Origin: Alphaproteobacteria bacterium
GTDB taxonomy: Bacteria > Pseudomonadota > Alphaproteobacteria > Rhodobacterales > Rhodobacteraceae
Length of the DNA: 64,000 nt
Reading direction: 5' to 3'
NCBI GenBank assembly: GCA_030431825.1
Contig: JAUIIJ010000012.1
Span: 1 to 64,000, forward strand
Part shown: piece by piece, positions 18,255 through 29,416 of the stretch
How the letters are laid out: each line of letters begins with the position of its first letter
Position numbering within the stretch: the stretch's first letter is position 1
Notes under the pieces: generated by a model
What the model saw: only the letters and a program-made list of their open reading frames with translations
Databases searched by the model: none
Told to the model about the DNA's origin: nothing
Position numbers and translations under genes: made by a program

Positions 18255-18959
18255 ATGGAACTGAAATCATCGTGGCCGCGTCTGTTGACATTGGGGCTCG
18301 GTTTTACAGCCATCGTGATGATGGCGGTGGCTCAGGAAAATGATGATGTGGAAGAGATCACTCTGTCCGACATCCGTTCAATGCGGTATTGCGAGTTTCT
18401 GCTGATCTTCGATGATCATGTGATGATCTACAATACCTCAGACTCGAACGGATGCCCCGAGGACAAGTGGGCGGCGCTGGACACGGCGGCGATCGCAGCC
18501 GCGCACGACGCCAACAAGGCACAGCTTAACGGACCGCACTTCTGGGCGATGGACGAGCAGACGCTCGGCATGGGGGAAACCAAGACCTTTGGTGGCATCG
18601 ACGCGCGATACGCGGCGACCTTGCCGCTGAGTGCATTGGGGTCCGGCAAGGGGGCCAGCCCCTATGCGCCCTATGTCAGCGCCAAGCTGCAGAGCATGAC
18701 CTTCGGGGCGGGCAAGCCCTATTATCAACTGGTCGATCCCGAGGGAAATACCTATGTCATGAACGCATATGGAGAAGACGTTCGCGACGGTGACCCTGCG
18801 AACCTTGCGGAACAGCTTTCGCTGGCGGATGGATGGCGTTTCGAAACCGTCACCCCGACCGAAGCCCTCGTTGTAAAGGGAACGATGGATCACCCCGTCA
18901 ACATGGTCGGCGACGACATGCACCAGTACTACACGCGTTTCAGTGTGGACGATACATGA
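18255..18959 (+). CDS. Exported protein of unknown family
   Basis: The product has 234 residues. The hydrophobic segment LLTLGLGFTAIVMMAVAQ at residues 10-27 is a signal peptide or a membrane anchor. The rest is soluble and acidic, with two cysteines (MRYCEFLL, SNGCPEDKW), a YQLVDPEGNTYVMNAYGED segment and HQYYTRFSVDDT at the end. I do not recognise the family. The gene lies 95 bases after the propeller gene and its TGA overlaps the ATG of the porin gene, so it is translationally coupled to the porin. A periplasmic partner in the same uptake or sensing process is inferred. Confidence 0.65.
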   Translation: MELKSSWPRLLTLGLGFTAIVMMAVAQENDDVEEITLSDIRSMRYCEFLLIFDDHVMIYNTSDSNGCPEDKWAALDTAAIAAAHDANKAQLNGPHFWAMDEQTLGMGETKTFGGIDARYAATLPLSALGSGKGASPYAPYVSAKLQSMTFGAGKPYYQLVDPEGNTYVMNAYGEDVRDGDPANLAEQLSLADGWRFETVTPTEALVVKGTMDHPVNMVGDDMHQYYTRFSVDDT

Positions 18960-20245
18960 AGCATATCGACGAAACCACGCCACGCTCCCGGTGCTTGCCC
19001 GCTCTCCTCGTGGGAGCGGCGCTTTTGGTGAATGGCGCGACGGCGGCCAACGGCGAGTCAAAATCCGGATACGGGTCGTCGCATTCTCTGGAAGGGGGCG
19101 ACAGTGTCACCGAAGACATCCAGCAGGATGATATCAACGCCGGGGCGGCCATTCCCATCCGCGGGCAACCTCTGAAGCCCTGGTTTGACGCGAAACGCCG
19201 CTGGTACGACAATTATGGGCTGAAACTCAACTTCAGCCTCCAGACGCTGCATCAACATTCCAACAACGAGACCGGAGAGACAACCGCAGCGGGCGGCCGC
19301 GCGGAAATCAACGGCTCGTGGGAGCTGGTAGGGCGTGGCACGAAAAACATCGGAAAACTGACGTTTCGGGTGGAAAACCGCTCGACTCTGGGCACTGAAA
19401 TCCCGCCCTCCAAATTGGGCAATCAGTTCGGAAGCGGAACGCTGGTCGGCACCGGGTTCAGTGATTACAGCGAAGCGAACCTGTCCGAACTCGCCTGGCG
19501 ACAGGCACTGATGAACGGGCGTTTCAAGTTTGTTTTTGGCAAGATCAGCGCCGTGGGCTGGTATGGTGCCCATGCACTGTCATCGCCCAAGCGCGGGTTC
19601 CAGAACACCGCCCTGCAGGCCAGTAACACCCGGACGTTTCCCGGCCGGGGCTTCGGACTTGGGGTCGGCTACAAGTTCACGCCCCGCCTGGTCGCGGTCG
19701 CAGGGATTCACGACGCCAACGCCAAGACCACCGGCAACCCGTTCGATACCATCCATCAGGGGGAGTTTCTGAAATCGGTCGAGCTTCGCTATTATCTCAC
19801 CACGCCGGAACGCGCACGATGGGATCAGGTGCGACTGCAATTGTGGCATCAGGACGCCCGTGTGGAAGCGAATATTCCGGAAAGCTACGGCGCCAGCTTT
19901 GTCGCCAGCAAATTGATGTTCGGCGACCGGGCCATGCCATTCATGCTTGCCGGTGTCTCGTCGGGCGACGCCGCCATATTCGAGAAAGACGTCGCGGTCG
20001 GCATCAGCTTTGATTTCGATACCACCGCAAGCAAGGCGCGGGATGTTCTCGGCGTCGGCCTGGCCTGGGGCGATCCATCCAACAGCATCCTTCAGGAACA
20101 GGTGACCGGCGAAATCTATTACCGGTTCCAGATTTTGGACAACCTGGCAATCACACCCTCGGTTCAGATGATCAAGAACCCGATCGCATATCCGGGCAAA
20201 GACACCATAACAGTTGTCGGCCTGCGGATCAGGGCGACGTTCTGA
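18956..20245 (+). CDS. OprB-type carbohydrate-selective porin family protein
   Basis: The product has 429 residues. A basic N-region and hydrophobic stretch (RCLPALLVGAALLVNGATA) form the signal peptide. The mature protein is rich in amphipathic beta strands and ends in Phe (VGLRIRATF), as outer-membrane barrels do. OprB-like landmarks are GKLTFRVENRSTLGTE, LAWRQALMNGRFKFVFGKI, GFGLGVGYKF, FLKSVELRYYLT and LAITPSVQMIKNPI. The start ATG 18956-18958 overlaps the preceding stop (ATGA). Substrate is unknown; with the AraC regulator and two exported partners upstream, solute uptake across the outer membrane is the natural reading. Confidence 0.82.
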   Translation: MKHIDETTPRSRCLPALLVGAALLVNGATAANGESKSGYGSSHSLEGGDSVTEDIQQDDINAGAAIPIRGQPLKPWFDAKRRWYDNYGLKLNFSLQTLHQHSNNETGETTAAGGRAEINGSWELVGRGTKNIGKLTFRVENRSTLGTEIPPSKLGNQFGSGTLVGTGFSDYSEANLSELAWRQALMNGRFKFVFGKISAVGWYGAHALSSPKRGFQNTALQASNTRTFPGRGFGLGVGYKFTPRLVAVAGIHDANAKTTGNPFDTIHQGEFLKSVELRYYLTTPERARWDQVRLQLWHQDARVEANIPESYGASFVASKLMFGDRAMPFMLAGVSSGDAAIFEKDVAVGISFDFDTTASKARDVLGVGLAWGDPSNSILQEQVTGEIYYRFQILDNLAITPSVQMIKNPIAYPGKDTITVVGLRIRATF

Positions 20246-20355
20246 AGCATGATGTGATCCGCGCTCCGACGAACGCGATTGCGTAGAGGCAATGAACAGC
20301 GGCGGCGGGGGAATATGATGTTCTTGAACCTGCCGCCAAAACGCCGCGCGCCTGC

Positions 20356-20856
20356 TCAGGGTCGCAAGGTGATGAGCGTGCCGTCGCGGACCATGGCGTA
20401 GATCTCTTCAATCGCGTCATTCTTGACGGCGATACAGCCTGCGGTCCAGTCGCGGCGCTTGACCTTCTCGTTATTGGGCTGGCCATGGATAAATATCTCG
20501 CCGCCAGGGCTGCGGCCCGCCGCGATCGCATGCGCGATATCCCTGGAATTCGGATAGGAAATTCCGACCGACAGGTGATATTTGCTGCGCGGGTTGCGCC
20601 GGTCGATCAGGTAGGTGCCTTCCGGTGTTTTGCCATCGCCCTCGAATTGCTTGTGACCGGTCGGCGCAAAACCGAGATCGAAATCATAAGCCTTGAGAAT
20701 CTCCTCGTTGTTGAGCAGGTACAGCCGCCGCTGTCCCTTGTTCACGACAACCGAAGTCACCTCGGGTCCGTTATAGCTCCGGAATTTTGACTGGCTGGAA
20801 CACCCCGCCATCGCGAAGGTCGCCATGGCTCCCAACCCGAAAATACGCCGTTTCAT
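20356..20856 (-). CDS. L,D-transpeptidase (YkuD) lipoprotein
   Basis: The product has 166 residues. The N-terminus has a lipobox (AMAGC, lipidated Cys19). The YkuD catalytic domain spans about 35-164, with IHGQPN (His124) and the catalytic DWTAGCIAVKN (Cys141). This variant of the usual S-x-GC-[IV]-R motif has Ala where Arg is common. Such enzymes crosslink peptidoglycan 3-3 or attach proteins to it from the outer face of the inner membrane. It converges with the porin gene, with a 110-base gap that shows no clear terminator. Confidence 0.88.
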   Translation of the reverse strand: MKRRIFGLGAMATFAMAGCSSQSKFRSYNGPEVTSVVVNKGQRRLYLLNNEEILKAYDFDLGFAPTGHKQFEGDGKTPEGTYLIDRRNPRSKYHLSVGISYPNSRDIAHAIAAGRSPGGEIFIHGQPNNEKVKRRDWTAGCIAVKNDAIEEIYAMVRDGTLITLRP

Positions 20857-20920
20857 CTGCTGCTCTCTTTTTCATTCTGCCTCGTGCCATCGAATAGCGC
20901 CTGTCGCGGGAAACGCAAAA

Positions 20921-22174
20921 TCATAAATGCGGCAACACGCCCGATTCCCGTACGTCCGTTCGGGAAAATGCCGCGACCAGTTCGATATGCGAAGACCACC
21001 GAAACTGATCGACCACCTGCACCCATGCCAGACGATAGCCAGCCCCGGTCAGAACGCGCGCGTCACGCGCAAAGGTCAGCGGGTTGCACGAGACATAGGC
21101 GATCCGCTCAAGCGATGACTCGGCCAGCATCGCCACCTGTGCCTCGGCACCGGCGCGGGGCGGGTCGAGCACCGCCGCATCGAACCCGGCCAGTTCCTGC
21201 GGCACCAGCGGCCTGCGGAACAGGTCACGCGCAATACCGGTCACCTTTTTCAACCCTTGCGCCTGACGCCAGCCCTGGTCCAGGGCGCGGATCATCCCAG
21301 CGTCCCCTTCGACCGCGAGCACCTCGGCCTGCGCCGCCAGGGGCAGGCTGAACGTACCGCAGCCGGCGAACAGATCGACGATGCGCTCGGCGTCTCGGAC
21401 AATCTCGCGCACCCCGGCCAGCAGCGCCGCCTCGCCTTCGGGTGTCGCCTGCAGGAATGCACCGGGCGGTGGAATCACGCTGGCGGCACCGAAATGCTGC
21501 ACCGGCGGTTGCCGCATGGCGATGACCTCGCCATCCCAGGCCAGCCGCGCGACGTCAAAGCGCTCGGCCAGTTGCGCAAGCGCGACTTCGAGCGGTCCGT
21601 CGGTCGGCTTGCCGCCGGTTACCGCCACATCGAGACCGTTTTCCGTGACCGTCAGCGTCACCGAGATCTCGCCCTTGCGACTCGCCCCGGTGGATGCCAG
21701 CGCCTCGGCGAGCGGCAATCCCCCGCGCAATCGCGGATCTACCAGTTCGCAATGCGGTATCTGGACAATCACGTCCGATCCACGCGCGTGAAACCCTGCC
21801 ATCGCGCCCTTTTTCGTGCGGCGGGCCGACACGACCGCGCGTCGGCGCGTTTGCGCCGGAGAGGTAAGGATCGCCCGCATCGGCGCGACAAGCCCCTGCC
21901 CGTCAAGCGCCAGTGCCACGATGTCCTGCTTCCAATGCGCGACGAACTCATCCGAGGCGTGCTGCAACTGACAGCCACCGCAGGATTTGGCGTGCCGGCA
22001 GGGGGGCTGCACACGATCCGGCGACGGGGTCCCGATCCGGATATCTGTCAGTTGCGATCCGGACAATACGCCGCGCACGGTTTCGCCGGGCAGCGTCGCC
22101 GCAGCATAGACCGGCCCCGAAGCGATGCCGTCGCCCTGATGTCCAAGGCGCAGGATTTCATGTTCTGTGATCAT
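20921..22174 (-). CDS. RumA/TrmA-family RNA 5-methyluridine methyltransferase
   Basis: The product has 417 residues. The N-terminal TRAM-like part (EILRLGHQGDGIA) is followed by an iron-sulfur cluster site, Cys59, Cys65 and Cys68 (CRHAKSCGGCQLQH), with a fourth cysteine in IPHCELVD. The SAM-binding segment is VDLFAGCGTFSLPLA, then AVEGDAGM. DPPRAGAE carries the catalytic environment and the nucleophile is in YVSCNPLTFARD. Relatives methylate U1939 or U747 of 23S rRNA; which site applies here cannot be decided from sequence. It lies 64 bases upstream of the transpeptidase gene on the same strand. Confidence 0.9.
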   Translation of the reverse strand: MITEHEILRLGHQGDGIASGPVYAAATLPGETVRGVLSGSQLTDIRIGTPSPDRVQPPCRHAKSCGGCQLQHASDEFVAHWKQDIVALALDGQGLVAPMRAILTSPAQTRRRAVVSARRTKKGAMAGFHARGSDVIVQIPHCELVDPRLRGGLPLAEALASTGASRKGEISVTLTVTENGLDVAVTGGKPTDGPLEVALAQLAERFDVARLAWDGEVIAMRQPPVQHFGAASVIPPPGAFLQATPEGEAALLAGVREIVRDAERIVDLFAGCGTFSLPLAAQAEVLAVEGDAGMIRALDQGWRQAQGLKKVTGIARDLFRRPLVPQELAGFDAAVLDPPRAGAEAQVAMLAESSLERIAYVSCNPLTFARDARVLTGAGYRLAWVQVVDQFRWSSHIELVAAFSRTDVRESGVLPHL

Positions 22175-22315
22175 GCCGCCTGATACAGATCCGCAGGCGC
22201 GTGAGAAAGCCCCTATGGCATTTCGCGGTAAACCTGACTCACCTGACGCTGTATGAAATCAGAGATTTCAACGCGTTAGGTGATGCCAGATGTTTCAAGT
22301 CAATCGCGAAACGCT

Positions 22316-24144
<1,829 letters not shown>

Positions 24145-24148
<4 letters not shown>

Positions 24149-25983
24149 TCGGCGTCCGCCGTGCTCAGAAAGCCGCCCGACTGATGCGCCCAGAATTCGG
24201 CGTAAAGGCCCTGATGATCCAGCAATTCGGCGTGGCTCCCCTGTTCGACGATACGGCCCCGGTCCATGACAAGAATACGGTCCATCTGTGCAATGGTAGA
24301 AAGCCTGTGCGCAATGGCAACCACGGTCTTGCCCTGCATCATGCCGTAGAGGGTGTCCTGGATCGCGGCTTCGACCTCTGAGTCCAGCGCGCTGGTCGCC
24401 TCATCCAGAAGCAGGATCGGCGCATCCTTGAGAATCACGCGCGCCAGCGTCACCCGTTGCCGCTGCCCGCCAGACAGCTTGACTCCGCGCTCGCCCACAT
24501 GCGCATCGTAGCCGGTATTACCGTCCATATCGACAAGGTCGAGGATGAAATCATGCGCCTCGGCCTGCTTGGCGGCGGCGATCATCTCTTCTTCGGTCGC
24601 ATCGGGCCGACCGTAGAGTATGTTCGCCCTGACCGAACGATGCAACAGGGCGCTGTCCTGTTGCACCATGCCGATGCTGCGGCGCAGGCTGTCCTGTGAC
24701 ACGGCAGAAATGTCCTGCCCATCGATCAGGATTTGCCCGGTTTCCGCATCGTAGAACCGCAGCAACAGCTTGACCAAGGTCGACTTGCCCGCGCCCGAGC
24801 GTCCGATCAGGCCAATCTTTTCACCGGGTTTTATCGTCAGGTTGATCCGGTCCAGACCACCGCTGTCGCGCCCGTAATGGTGTGACAAGTCGCGGATCTC
24901 GATGCCGCCCTTGCGCAGCGCCAGCGGCTTGGCGCCTTCGGCATCCACCAGGTCAATCGGCTGGGCAATCGTCTGCATGCCCTCGGACACCACGCCCAGC
25001 TCGCGGAAGAAGCTGGTCAGCGCCCACATGATCCACCCGGTCATCGCATTGAGCCGCAGGGTCAGCGCGGTCGCCGCCGCAACGACACCGACACTCGCTT
25101 CGCCGATCGCCCAGAGATAGATGGCCCAGCCGACAACCCCGACAATCAGCAACCCGTTCAGAACCACCAGCGCCAGGTCCATGATGGTGAAGATCCGCAT
25201 CTCGACCTGAAATGTCCGCCGCGTGTTTTCAATCGCCTCTTTCGCATAGGACAGTTCGTGGTCGTGATGCGCGAACATCTTGACCGAATGGATATTCGTA
25301 TAGCTGTCGACGACCCGCCCGGTCACGGTCGAACGCGCGTCGGACGCAGCCTGGGAGGCCGGACCGACATTGGCCACGGTCCAGCGGGTCAGCGCGCCAT
25401 ACAGGACAAACCAGATCAGCAACGGAATGATCAGCCTGCCGTCGGCCGCCATCAACAGGATCGCCGCACCGATCATGTAGGCCAGCGAATAGGAAATCGC
25501 ATCGAAAACCTGGAATACGACCTCTCCGGCGGCAGGCGGGGTCTGGACGATACGGCTGGCAATACGCCCGGCGAAATCACTTTCGAACCATCCCACGGGC
25601 TGGCGCAGAACATGCTTGTGCGCCCGCCATCGGATCAACGTGCCGAAATTCGGCAGAATGGCATTGTTGAGCAATGCAACATCGACCATGTGCAGCAGCG
25701 GGCGCAGGAACACGATGAAAAAGGCAACCAGAGCCAGTTCGAGACCATGCTCGGACAGCACCTGCGCAGGCTCGCCCGTCAGCAGGTCAATAAGCCGCCC
25801 CATATAGTAGATCAGCCAGATTTCCACCGCCGCCACCACGACCGACAGTACCCCGGTCCACCAGAACACCGTCCTGAACGGATGGGTATAGGACATCATG
25901 AAAGGCCAGATGCGTGTCGGCGGGCGATCTACCTCGGTGTAGTCACAATAGGGGTCAACGAGATTTTCAAAGAATCGAAACAT
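24145..25983 (-). CDS. ABC exporter half-transporter (permease-ATPase fusion), first of pair
   Basis: The product has 612 residues. The membrane domain begins after an acidic N-terminal segment (MFRFFENLVDPYCDYTE). The nucleotide-binding domain has Walker A GRSGAGKSTLV, signature LSGGQRQRVTLARVIL, Walker B ILLLDEATSALD and IAHRLSTI. I chose ATG 25981-25983 because AGGAGC precedes it by eight bases; the open frame extends 44 codons further without coding character. The ATPase half is very similar to that of the downstream partner, suggesting an old duplication. Both ATPase sites look intact. Confidence 0.92.
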
Positions 25984-26158
25984 GGCGGATGCTCCTGATG
26001 AGCGCAAAAACGAAATGCATGGGGTGACGTCTGTCGGCCACCCGTAACGGGGCGGCGTATCAGCTTGGGCTGTGCCAAATCCCGTAATACATTTCGTACC
26101 CTCCGAATGTTTCAATCCCTGAGTTAGCCGATGACGCCCGGATTGTCACCCCAAAATC

Positions 26159-27313
26159 TCACCCGGCCAGCAGTGCGGCACGGTCAAGGCGGAATCCGGA
26201 CGCGATCCACAACGTTTCGAGCCGTGCCAGTTCCGCGCCCAGGGCCGGCCCCTGAAAGCGGGGCATAAGATCCTTCGCGCGCACGGGAAAGCGTGCGCTG
26301 GCCCCCTGTTCTATTTCATCGCGCGCCGCCTCGTTCCACGGTTGTCCGAGAAGCGCGCAACGGATCAGCAGCGCATCGCGCGCTTCTTCGGCACCAAGGC
26401 GATACCCCAGTTCGGCGGCCCCGGTCATCGCGCCGGCAGCGTCGCGCAGGCGGCCAAGCGATGTAGCCTCTGCGCGGCTCAGCCGCAGCCCATCCACCGG
26501 GTCCGTTCCGCCCAGCACTGCAAGGCGGCAAAGCCAGTTCGCCGGGAGCCGGGCCGCTTTCTCGAGATGGACCAGCGGCGCAAGCGCCCGATCATCCGCG
26601 CCCGGGATAAAACAGGCCAGCGCCCCGGTAACCCGCATCGTCGCAACCGAAGGCGCTGGATCGGGCGCGGACAAGAGCTTGCGGATCTCGGCACCGATCC
26701 GTTCCCGCGAAAGCCGCGCCAGCCCGTCCAGATTGCAGGCGATGGCCGCCAGCGCCTCGGGGTCGAACCCCGCATCCGGATCGCCATACCACGCGTGAAA
26801 ACGGAAATATCTCAGCGAACGCAGGTAGTCTTCGCGGATCCGGTCAACGGCCTTGCCGATAAACCTGACCCGGCGCGCGACAAGGTCGGGCATGCCGTTC
26901 AGCGGATCGACAATCGTGCCGTCCGGACGCGCATATATCGCGTTCATCGTGAAATCGCGGCGCGCGGCATCTTCCGCAACATCGGTGGAAAACACCACCT
27001 GTGCGTGACGCCCATCGGTTCTGACATCCCGGCGGAATGTCGTCACTTCATGCGGCACGCCACCACTCAGCAGCGTTACGGTGCCGTGATCGATTCCCGT
27101 CGGGACAGCCTTGAGACCCGCAGCCCGGCCCAACTCGATCACCTGATCCGGCGTTGCATCGGTCGCGATGTCGATATCGCTGACAGGCGCGCCCAAAAGC
27201 GTATTGCGCACGCACCCCCCAACGAACAGAGCCTGTGCCCCCCCTGCTCCCAGCGCGTCACACACGGCGCGGGTCGGGGGCGTTGTGATCCAGTCGGCGG
27301 TTATCGTGCTCAT
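26159..27313 (-). CDS. cca: CCA-adding tRNA nucleotidyltransferase
   Basis: The product has 384 residues. It adds or repairs the 3' CCA of tRNAs. The class II nucleotidyltransferase core is clear: LFVGGCVRNTLLG with catalytic SDIDIATDATPD, then FRRDVRTDGRHAQV, DAARRDFTMNAIYARPDGTI and VDPLNGMPDL. The RNA-binding neck EDYLRSLRYFRFHAWYG follows. The start ATG 27311-27313 overlaps the stop codon of the upstream Nudix gene, so it is the last gene of the hslO-Nudix-cca unit. An upstream in-frame extension was rejected because it lies inside the Nudix gene. Confidence 0.93.
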   Translation of the reverse strand: MSTITADWITTPPTRAVCDALGAGGAQALFVGGCVRNTLLGAPVSDIDIATDATPDQVIELGRAAGLKAVPTGIDHGTVTLLSGGVPHEVTTFRRDVRTDGRHAQVVFSTDVAEDAARRDFTMNAIYARPDGTIVDPLNGMPDLVARRVRFIGKAVDRIREDYLRSLRYFRFHAWYGDPDAGFDPEALAAIACNLDGLARLSRERIGAEIRKLLSAPDPAPSVATMRVTGALACFIPGADDRALAPLVHLEKAARLPANWLCRLAVLGGTDPVDGLRLSRAEATSLGRLRDAAGAMTGAAELGYRLGAEEARDALLIRCALLGQPWNEAARDEIEQGASARFPVRAKDLMPRFQGPALGAELARLETLWIASGFRLDRAALLAG

Positions 27314-27909
27314 TCCTGCATCCGGTCGGCCAGGGCGCGCAGCATGCGGGCGGTGGCTCCCCAGATGTAATAGGGTCCGTAAGGCACCGTAAAGTAATAC
27401 CTGCGTCGTCCACGCCAGCGCCGCGACTCGATCAGGTAATTCTGCGGACACAACACGTGATCGAGCGGCACCGAGAACACTTCCTCCACCTCTCCGGGTT
27501 CCGGCACCACCTGGAATTTCTCACGCAGGACGGCGATTACCGGCGTGACCCGGAACGATGTGACAGTCTCGTGTCGGGGCATATGACCCAGAACTTCGGC
27601 CATCCCGTCCGGCAGGCCGATCTCTTCGCGCGCCTCGCGCAACGCCGCAGCCGTGACATCGGCGTCCGCTTCGTCCTGCTTGCCACCCGGAAACGCGATC
27701 TGACCGGGGTGATGCTTGAGCGCCGAGGACCGTTTGGTCAGGATCACGCGCGGCTCGGTATAGGCGAGCGACACCGCCACCAGGACGCCCGCGGGCCGCA
27801 ATGTGCGATCCGCGGGTGGTGCCGTGTCAGGGTTCAGATCGAAATCCGACGAAGAGGATCCCGGTCGATCCAACGCGGCGCGAAGCCGGGAGACGACATC
27901 ATGCGCCAT
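27310..27909 (-). CDS. Nudix hydrolase, coenzyme A pyrophosphatase type
   Basis: The product has 199 residues. The Nudix box is complete (GGKQDEADADVTAAALREAR followed by EEIGL). It is preceded by HHPGQIAFPGGK, which together with RPAGVLVAVSL is typical of NudL/YeaB-like CoA diphosphatases. ATG 27907-27909, with AAGG seven bases before, overlaps the last eleven bases of hslO. ATG 27913-27915 is an alternative two codons upstream. It is translationally coupled on both sides (hslO upstream, cca downstream). Confidence 0.88.
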   Translation of the reverse strand: MAHDVVSRLRAALDRPGSSSSDFDLNPDTAPPADRTLRPAGVLVAVSLAYTEPRVILTKRSSALKHHPGQIAFPGGKQDEADADVTAAALREAREEIGLPDGMAEVLGHMPRHETVTSFRVTPVIAVLREKFQVVPEPGEVEEVFSVPLDHVLCPQNYLIESRRWRGRRRYYFTVPYGPYYIWGATARMLRALADRMQE

Positions 27910-28885
27910 CGGCATCCCTTGCTTCGAACCCGACGGTTGTCGGATCAAGTTCGTAATGGGCGCTGCAGAACTGGCAATCCGCCGTCACCACCCCGTCCTC
28001 GGTCGTCATCTTTTCGATATCCTGCGCCGAATAGATCGACAGGCTCTGGCGTACGCGCTCTTCCGAGCAGGTGCAGCCAAACCGGATGGCCTGCGCGTCG
28101 AAAACCCGTGGCTGTTCCTCGTGAAACAGCCGCACCAGCAAATCCGTCGGTGGCACCACAGGCCCGATCAACTCAAGATCCTCGACCGTATCCAGCAGAA
28201 TGTTGACCCGGCCCCAGTTCTCGCCCTCCGCACCGTCCACCAGGTCGGCCGCGCTCAGCACGTCGCCGCTGCCGCCGTCTTGCGCCACGAAGGGAGATGC
28301 CTTGGGCATGTGTTGCAGCATGATCCCACCGGCCCGCCAATGTTCGGCAACACCCGGCTCGGACGATTTCCCAAAGCTCAGCGAGAACCGCGTCGGCAAT
28401 TGCTCGGACTGTGCGAAATAGGCCTCGGCACAGGCGCTCAGCGACTCGCCGGTCAGGGGCGTGATGCCCTGGTACGGAGTGGTTCCCTTGCCCTGGTCGA
28501 TCATGATCGCGAAATAGCCTTCGCCGACCTGCGCAAAGGGCGCTGCTTCGGTCAGTCGGTCCGCGTCATAGCTGGCATAGGCGCGTATTCTCGCCGGCTC
28601 GCCCGCGACCTCGGGAGCATAATAGTCGGTTGCGATCATGCGAACGGCCCCCTTGGATTGCACCTGCAGCGACAGCTTCCAGCGCAGCTTGATCGTCTGC
28701 CCGATCAGCGCCGTCAACAACGCCATCTCCGCCACCAGCGCCTCGACCTGCGGCGGGTAGTCATGCTGCTCCAGAATACCACCCAGCACGCCGTCAAGCC
28801 GGGCGACCCGACCGCGAATGTCCGAAGCATCCAGTTGAAAAGGCAGAACCGTGTCGTCCCACGCGAGTTTTGTTCCGATGGTCAT
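27899..28885 (-). CDS. hslO: Hsp33 redox-regulated holdase chaperone
   Basis: The product has 328 residues. The C-terminal zinc redox switch has Cys271 and Cys273 (CTC) and Cys304 and Cys307 (CQFC), the CxC-x(30)-CxxC spacing of Hsp33. The N-terminal chaperone domain contains LPFQLDASDIRGRVARL, EMALLTALIGQTIKL and VGEGYFAIMIDQGKG. The protein is cytoplasmic, activated by oxidation with zinc release, and binds unfolding proteins. It starts the hslO-Nudix-cca operon and is divergent from another Nudix gene 78 bases away. Confidence 0.95.
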   Translation of the reverse strand: MTIGTKLAWDDTVLPFQLDASDIRGRVARLDGVLGGILEQHDYPPQVEALVAEMALLTALIGQTIKLRWKLSLQVQSKGAVRMIATDYYAPEVAGEPARIRAYASYDADRLTEAAPFAQVGEGYFAIMIDQGKGTTPYQGITPLTGESLSACAEAYFAQSEQLPTRFSLSFGKSSEPGVAEHWRAGGIMLQHMPKASPFVAQDGGSGDVLSAADLVDGAEGENWGRVNILLDTVEDLELIGPVVPPTDLLVRLFHEEQPRVFDAQAIRFGCTCSEERVRQSLSIYSAQDIEKMTTEDGVVTADCQFCSAHYELDPTTVGFEARDADGA

Positions 28886-28963
28886 GGGGTTTCCTTACGC
28901 GCCGCAGATTGGCATATCGGCGCTATATAAGGGCCATGACCGGCGATGTAAGGGTAAAATCCC

Positions 28964-29416
28964 ATGATTCCACGCTTTGGCGCACCACCGCGGCGCGACA
29001 GGACCTACGTGCGGCGTGTCGGAGCCTATGCGTTGCTGACAAGAGACGGGCGGATGTTGGTGACCTGCCAGTCCGATCCGCACCCGGATTTGCAGCTTCC
29101 CGGCGGCGGCGTGGATCCGGGCGAATCCCCCGTCATGGCGCTGCATCGCGAAGTCTACGAGGAAACCGGGTGGCATATCCGCAGTCCGCGCCGCGTCGGT
29201 GCCTATCGAAGGTTCACCTACATGCCGGAATATGACCTTTGGGCGGAAAAGATATGCCTCATCTACATCGCGAGACCGACGCTGCACATCGGCCCGCCGA
29301 CCGAACCGCTGCACGAAGCACTCTGGACAACACCGCTCGCGGCGGCGCGTTCGCTCGGCAGCACCGGCGACCGGCATTTTGCATCACTGCTGGCGAGCTC
29401 GATCATAAAGCCCTGA
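28964..29416 (+). CDS. Nudix hydrolase
   Basis: The product has 150 residues. The Nudix box is complete: GGGVDPGESPVMALHREVYE followed by ETGW, preceded by LQLPGGG. The N-terminus RTYVRRVGAYALLTRDGRML resembles housekeeping 8-oxo-dGTP-type or general NUDIX proteins, but the substrate is not predictable. Its last 14 bases overlap the end of the convergent response-regulator gene, so the two 3' ends share sequence. It is transcribed divergently from hslO. Confidence 0.88.
   Translation: MIPRFGAPPRRDRTYVRRVGAYALLTRDGRMLVTCQSDPHPDLQLPGGGVDPGESPVMALHREVYEETGWHIRSPRRVGAYRRFTYMPEYDLWAEKICLIYIARPTLHIGPPTEPLHEALWTTPLAAARSLGSTGDRHFASLLASSIIKP

Noticed and set aside
20246-20355. Possible terminator between the porin and transpeptidase genes
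   Set aside because: GGCGGCGGG and CCTGCCGCC pair imperfectly across a long loop and no T run follows.
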